Assembly (NCBI GenBank): GCA_008017315.1
Contig: SSHE01000113.1
Coordinates: forward strand, 1 to 38,057
Direction of reading: 5' to 3'
DNA from: Acinetobacter sp.
Lineage (GTDB): Bacteria; Pseudomonadota; Gammaproteobacteria; Pseudomonadales; Moraxellaceae
Length of the DNA stretch: 38,057 nucleotides
The notes below the pieces were generated by a model that worked only from the letters and a program-made list of their open reading frames with translations, was not told where the DNA came from and did no database searches. This document shows positions 34,281-38,057 of this stretch, one piece after another (positions within the stretch are counted from its first letter, which is position 1; the number at the start of each line of letters is the position of its first letter). The position numbers were made by a program, and so were the translations under genes.

Positions 34281-34315
34281 GTCCCCCTTTAGCAAAGGGG
34301 GATTCAGGGGGATTT
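34281..34315. repeat. Dispersed palindromic repeat, copy 2 (ubiE / ubiJ gap)
   Basis: TCCCCCTTT (34282-34290), loop AGC and AAAGGGGGA (34294-34302), followed by TTCAGGGGGATTT. It is the same layout as the copy at 29549-29584, with G/C-to-A/T differences that keep both stem arms paired (compensatory changes). It lies in the non-coding gap between ubiE and ubiJ. Confidence 0.85.
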
Positions 34316-34350
34316 AAAAATGTTTGATAAGCCATCATTGTGTTGTTATC

Positions 34351-35277
34351 TTACAGTTTAAAACCCCGGTGTACCGCAACGATACCACCTGTTAAATTAT
34401 GATAATCACAATTTTTAAAACCTGCATGTTCCATCATGCCTTTTAAGGTACGTTGGTCTGGGTGCATACGGATAGATTCTGCCAAATAGCGGTAGCTTTC
34501 GGCATCATTTGCCACCAGTTTGCCCATTATCGGCAGTGCAGTAAATGAATATAAATCATAAAGTTTGGCAAAGGGTTCAAATACAGGTTTGGAAAATTCC
34601 AGAATCAATAAACGCCCACCTGGTTTGAGGACACGATACATGGCCTGTAATGCTGCATCTTTATCGGTGACATTACGCAGACCGAAACTAATCGTAAGCA
34701 AATCAAAACTATTATCGGCGAAGGGCTCTAGTGTTTCGGCATTGGCAAGGACAAAATCGACATTGGTACAGCCAGCGTCCAATAAGCGGTCACGTCCGAC
34801 ATTGAGCATAGATTCATTGATATCTGATAGTACGACGTGTCCCTGTTCACCGACTTCACGGCTAAAGACTTTGGCAAGGTCACCTGTGCCGCCTGCAATA
34901 TCCAGTACATGCTGCCCACGACGTACCCCAGATAAATGAATGGCAAAGCGTTTCCATAGGCGGTGAATACCCAAAGACATGAGGTCATTCATCACATCAT
35001 ATTTGCTGGCAACTGAATGAAAGACTTGTGCAACTTTTTGGGCTTTATCTTCGGTACTCACCGTTTTGTAGCCAAAATGTGTGGTTGCACCGACATTGCC
35101 AGTATTTGCACCACGAGGCAGATTGTAATGCGGAATCTGACCATTAGGGGCTTGCGTGGTCTGATTTAGGCTGTGTTGTTGTCCCTGCGGTGTGCCTTGT
35201 GGTAAGGCTTCAGTTAAAAATGGGCTGGTTTTTTGCTCTTGTGCGGTTGTTTCTGTGTTTTGCGTGTTATCTGACAT
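34351..35277 (-). CDS. ubiE: Ubiquinone/menaquinone C-methyltransferase UbiE, extended N-terminus
   Basis: UbiE methylates the quinone ring using S-adenosylmethionine. The conserved part starts at [16 protein letters not shown] (residue 67). The SAM site [14 protein letters not shown] is near 123, and the C-terminus [17 protein letters not shown] is complete. E. coli UbiE (251 residues) starts about ten residues before the HFG motif, so this 308-residue protein has an extra 55 or so residues, rich in Gln, Thr, Pro and Asn. The extension is real: there is no Met inside it, and ATG 35277 has AGGA at good spacing. It begins the ubiE-ubiJ-ubiB group. Confidence 0.96.
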   Translation of the reverse strand: MSDNTQNTETTAQEQKTSPFLTEALPQGTPQGQQHSLNQTTQAPNGQIPHYNLPRGANTGNVGATTHFGYKTVSTEDKAQKVAQVFHSVASKYDVMNDLMSLGIHRLWKRFAIHLSGVRRGQHVLDIAGGTGDLAKVFSREVGEQGHVVLSDINESMLNVGRDRLLDAGCTNVDFVLANAETLEPFADNSFDLLTISFGLRNVTDKDAALQAMYRVLKPGGRLLILEFSKPVFEPFAKLYDLYSFTALPIMGKLVANDAESYRYLAESIRMHPDQRTLKGMMEHAGFKNCDYHNLTGGIVAVHRGFKL

Positions 35278-35305
35278 GCCGTATTTCCTAAGACCAATAT
35301 TTTAC

Positions 35306-35360
35306 ATTCCCCCAAAGATAGCATATTCAGGCTAAATCATCATGAGAATATGTGGGGAAT
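35306..35360. repeat. Nested inverted repeats upstream of ubiE
   Basis: The outer arms ATTCCCC (35306-35312) / GGGGAAT (35354-35360) and inner arms CATATTC (35322-35328) / GAATATG (35346-35352) are both perfect 7-bp pairs. They lie 30 bp before the ubiE start and 16 bp past the preceding gene's stop. They may form a long hairpin that stops or modulates read-through into ubiE. Confidence 0.4.
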
Positions 35361-35375
35361 ATATACAACCATCAC

Positions 35376-36086
35376 CTACAACTCAAACGGTCGAGGATGC
35401 CCTGTATGGACGGCCTCAATCATCTGCCGTTCTTTGTTGGTAAAAGTAGAAACAAAGCTTTTGGCGGAACTTAACGGTTCCATGGCTTTAAATCCCTCAT
35501 CAATAAAATCATAAATTGGTTCAATACGATAACGTTGTGCTGCACCTTTTGCCAGCTTAAACGCCATTTTAATCATTCGTGAACGGACATATAAGTCCAA
35601 CTTTTCACCCAAAATATCCAATAAATCCATCTGATGCTGCCGTGCAGTCGCTTGATCACAGGCAAGATAAGCCAGTCGCATCACTTCATCATTGAGCGGA
35701 TAATCTGCTGGATGCTGCACAAGTAAATATTTGGCGATGTCTTCATCAAGTTGAATGGCAAGACAAGCCAGTTCCACGCCTGCATCACCTGTCTGTAAGG
35801 CTGATGCTGGAATCACTTTTTCAACAATCCCAGCATTATGGGTTAGACGGCGGATTTGTGTCGAGAGAATATCAAAATCCTCAGCACCGTACAGGCGATT
35901 GAGGAAATAGGCGGCCATCAACTCATGTTGTGGCTGGGCAAAAAATTCAGCGTGAGTCTTTTGCATACGCTGTTTTTGCCATGCTTGTACATCGGCTAGG
36001 CGTTGTGCCAGTACAGGATTGTGGTGACTTTCCAAAGCATCATAAAGATCTAACTGCTGTTGTAAGAAATTAAACTTTGACATCAT
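35376..36086 (-). CDS. FFLEELY-motif-type protein of unknown function
   Basis: This 236-residue, mostly helical soluble protein has no signal peptide. The segment AAYFLNRLYGAEDFD (about 57-71) matches the FFLEELYGPxDF motif that names a proteobacterial family of unknown role; here the motif reads YFLNRLYGAEDF. A central acidic region (LACLAIQLDEDIAKYL) and a Lys/Arg-rich helix (RSRMIKMAFKLAKGAAQRYR) follow. The product ends HTGHPRPFEL. It precedes ubiE in the same direction with a 98-bp gap that contains inverted repeats. Start is Met1 or Met2 (36086 or 36083). The family name comes from memory of the motif. Confidence 0.7.
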   Translation of the reverse strand: MMSKFNFLQQQLDLYDALESHHNPVLAQRLADVQAWQKQRMQKTHAEFFAQPQHELMAAYFLNRLYGAEDFDILSTQIRRLTHNAGIVEKVIPASALQTGDAGVELACLAIQLDEDIAKYLLVQHPADYPLNDEVMRLAYLACDQATARQHQMDLLDILGEKLDLYVRSRMIKMAFKLAKGAAQRYRIEPIYDFIDEGFKAMEPLSSAKSFVSTFTNKERQMIEAVHTGHPRPFEL

Positions 36087-36264
36087 GTTCCCAAAGCAAA
36101 CGAAAATATGGCGGACAATATACGTGAATGGCGGAGCATTTTACAGTAGTTTGCGTATGTCTAAAAATCGTGATGGCGAAAGATAGGCAAAAGGTGTATA
36201 TCTTTACAAGCTGCATGTATTCGGTGCAATATAGTGAAAAGTAAACAATATTTGGGTAAACACC

Positions 36265-37692
36265 ATGTCAGAACAACAACATGACATTATATTGCAAGAC
36301 GAAGAACAACTGTCGTGTGAGTTGATAGAAGCACAATATCAGCTCAAAGCAGGCAAGGGCAGTACCCAAGGTAAGGGCTTGTTGATTCTGGTGAGTGGGA
36401 TTGAGTTGGCAGGGAAGGGTGAAGCCGTACAACAGCTCAGAGAATGGATGGATCCTCGTTATTTGATTGTCAAAGCTGATGTACCGCACCCATTGACCCA
36501 AAAACAACCCTTCTGGCAGCCGTATGCAAAATTTATCCCTGCACAGGGACAAATCACCTTGCTATTTGGCAATTGGTATAGTGACTTGCTGGCAACTGCG
36601 ATGCACATTTCTGAGCCTTTAAATCACGAACAATTTGCCTTACATGTAGAGCAAATGCGTGCTTTTGAGCAGGATTTACAAGCCAATCATGTACATGTAT
36701 TGAAAATCTGGTTTGATTTATCGTGGAAAGAGCTACAAAAACGACTGGATAAACTTGACCCGAGCGTACAAAAATGGCAGCAATTACATGGACTGGATTG
36801 GCGTAGCCGTAAGCAATATGACACGCTACAAAAAATTCGTCAGTCCATGACCGATGATTGGATAGTGATTGACGGTGAGCATGAATCTGTACGTGACCAA
36901 AACTTTGCCCAACATATTTTGCGTGCCTTAAAACAGCCTTTGGCGGATATTGTGCCCAAAGCGGTGTTTGGGCGTTGGAAAAAAACCAAAATCCCACAGC
37001 AACTTGAGCATTTTAAACATGAGGCGTGGTCTGAACAAGAATATAAAACCGAACTCAAAGCATTGACCAAACAAGTCGCTCAAGCCTTGCGACAAGATCA
37101 GCGTAATGTGGTGATTGTATTTGAAGGGATGGATGCTGCAGGCAAAGGTGGTGCAATCAAACGCATTATTAAACATCTTGATCCGAGGGAGTATGAAATT
37201 TTTACCATTGCTGCACCCGAACAATATGAATTACGTCGTCCGTATTTATGGCGATTCTGGACAAAATTACCTCAAAATGTCGGTATTACCATTTTTGATC
37301 GTTCGTGGTACGGTCGGGTATTGGTTGAACGCTTGGAAGGTTTTGCCAAGCCGTATGAATGGAAACGTGCTTTTGATGAAATCAATCGTTTTGAGCAAAG
37401 TTTGGTAGAGAATAATACCGTTGTGATTAAATTTTGGCTGGCGATTAGCCAAGATGAGCAGGAACAACGCTTTAAGGCACGAGAGAACACACCACATAAA
37501 CGCTTTAAAATCAACGATGAAGACTGGCGTAATCGGGAAAAATGGGATTTGTACTTGCAGGCTGCTGCCGATATGTTTGCCCATACCAGTACGGATGCAG
37601 CACCGTGGCATATCGTGGCAACGGATGATAAATATCGGGCAAGAATTGAAGTGTTACAGCAGATTCTGCGGCAATTAAAAGTAGTGCCTTAA
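36265..37692 (+). CDS. pap: Polyphosphate:AMP phosphotransferase (fused PPK2)
   Basis: Pap transfers phosphate from polyphosphate to AMP, making ADP. The 475 residues contain two PPK2 domains in tandem. Domain 1 (about 20-230) keeps a Walker A (GIELAGKGE, 45-53), but where domain 2 has DRSWYGR it reads FGNWYSD, so the key Asp and Arg are lost. Domain 2 (about 260-470) is complete: GMDAAGKGG (288-296) and DRSWYGR (345-351). This matches the two-domain class II PPK2, where the C-terminal half is the catalytic one. The length equals the enzyme known from Acinetobacter johnsonii. It is divergent from the FFLEELY-type gene across a 178-bp gap with no clear promoter that I can call. Confidence 0.93.
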   Translation: MSEQQHDIILQDEEQLSCELIEAQYQLKAGKGSTQGKGLLILVSGIELAGKGEAVQQLREWMDPRYLIVKADVPHPLTQKQPFWQPYAKFIPAQGQITLLFGNWYSDLLATAMHISEPLNHEQFALHVEQMRAFEQDLQANHVHVLKIWFDLSWKELQKRLDKLDPSVQKWQQLHGLDWRSRKQYDTLQKIRQSMTDDWIVIDGEHESVRDQNFAQHILRALKQPLADIVPKAVFGRWKKTKIPQQLEHFKHEAWSEQEYKTELKALTKQVAQALRQDQRNVVIVFEGMDAAGKGGAIKRIIKHLDPREYEIFTIAAPEQYELRRPYLWRFWTKLPQNVGITIFDRSWYGRVLVERLEGFAKPYEWKRAFDEINRFEQSLVENNTVVIKFWLAISQDEQEQRFKARENTPHKRFKINDEDWRNREKWDLYLQAAADMFAHTSTDAAPWHIVATDDKYRARIEVLQQILRQLKVVP

Positions 37693-37809
37693 ATGAGGGT
37701 GTAACAGTTGTTGTTTACAGTCTGTAATTCGATGTTCTTTACTTCACTTCAGTGAAATCAGTGAACCATAGATTTTTTGAAATGCCATCACTTGTGATTT
37801 ATTTACAAG

Positions 37810-37838
37810 AAAAAACTGGACATCATGTCCAGTTTTTT
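37810..37838. terminator. Bidirectional terminator between pap and the autotransporter gene
   Basis: A perfect 13-bp stem AAAAAACTGGACA / TGTCCAGTTTTTT with a 3-nt loop gives a U-tract in both directions. It sits 117 bp after pap and 16 bp beyond the end of the reverse-strand adhesin gene. Confidence 0.9.
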
Positions 37839-37854
37839 GCTTCAAAATTATCAG

Positions 37855-38057
37855 CTACCACTGCCAACCCACAGAAAAATTACCACCAGAATCCCCTTCG
37901 GTATTGGTTGTACCTGCAGCTTTATAGATGAACTTATCATTCGATGTAATACCACTTACCCCAATAGCAATCGCTTGTTCACCATTCCATGCTCCTGTCC
38001 CCACACTGAGCATGCTCGCTCCAGATCGTGTTGGCTGTGGTAAACCTGCCACTGCCA
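37855..38057 (-). CDS. Trimeric autotransporter adhesin, C-terminal YadA anchor only
   Basis: Only the last 67 codons are inside the window; the frame stays open to the right edge, so the start is outside. The sequence AMAGLPQPTRSGASMLSVG followed by GTGAWNGEQAIAIGVSG and the terminal FSVGWQW is the classic YadA-like membrane anchor: a linker helix end, beta strands with alternating residues and a C-terminal Trp. Three chains together form one 12-stranded outer-membrane pore through which the passenger is exported. The adhesive part and its length are unknown. Relatives in Acinetobacter (Ata-type) bind host matrix, but the passenger type cannot be told from this end. Confidence 0.9.
   Translation of the reverse strand, partial: AVAGLPQPTRSGASMLSVGTGAWNGEQAIAIGVSGITSNDKFIYKAAGTTNTEGDSGGNFSVGWQW

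Overview
The window looks like chromosomal DNA of an Acinetobacter species or a close Moraxellaceae relative. The reasons are the AT-leaning base composition, a 300-residue LpxC, the order lpxC / dciA (reverse) / M23 peptidase / aceEF, a 475-residue fused PPK2 polyphosphate:AMP phosphotransferase, and the ubiE-ubiJ-ubiB block. This assignment rests on family recognition and gene order; no database search was run. Both edges cut genes: a DUF459-type SGNH hydrolase at the left and the membrane anchor of a YadA-type trimeric autotransporter at the right.

Left part (1-4.6 kb, + strand): two SGNH/GDSL-type secreted esterases and a CapA-type lipoprotein look like an envelope or exopolysaccharide modification set. 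A 338-bp gap follows, holding a hairpin and one possible 31-codon ORF, and then two small secreted proteins of unknown function. From 4.7 to 11.1 kb is core metabolism and envelope: lpxC (lipid A), dciA (helicase loading, reverse), a secreted M23 peptidase, and aceE-aceF with a one-lipoyl-domain E2.

11.3-14.2 kb is the clearest accessory patch. A di-iron MBL-fold gene is followed by a reverse-strand AAA/DUF4143 ATPase. Beyond the ATPase gene lies a decayed, internally deleted second copy of the MBL 3' end, so the ATPase gene sits between about 85-bp direct repeats. Its promoter lies inside a perfect 23-bp inverted repeat. From 14.3 to 17.9 kb are guaB, glmM and pdxH (+). From 18 to 21.5 kb the reverse unit lysM-dprA-tsaC diverges from def.

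21.6-26.6 kb carries a TerC/CBS/CorC membrane protein, a lipoprotein with 28 Gly-X-(Asp/Asn) triplets ahead of a choice-of-anchor I/MSP130-like domain, and a membrane-anchored GH25 muramidase. From 26.7 to 36.1 kb is a long reverse run: a DUF of the FFLEELY type, ubiE, ubiJ, ubiB, wzi, hisIE, an SF1 helicase and a divergent SMC/ABC-type ATPase. Two copies of a short palindromic repeat lie in this run. One of them supplies the hisIE stop codon and the likely ribosome binding site of the helicase gene. The window ends with pap (+), a bidirectional terminator and the autotransporter end.

The best candidates for something less described are the helicase/degenerate-ATPase pair, the ATPase insertion with its palindromic promoter, and the Gly-X-Asp/Asn lipoprotein.
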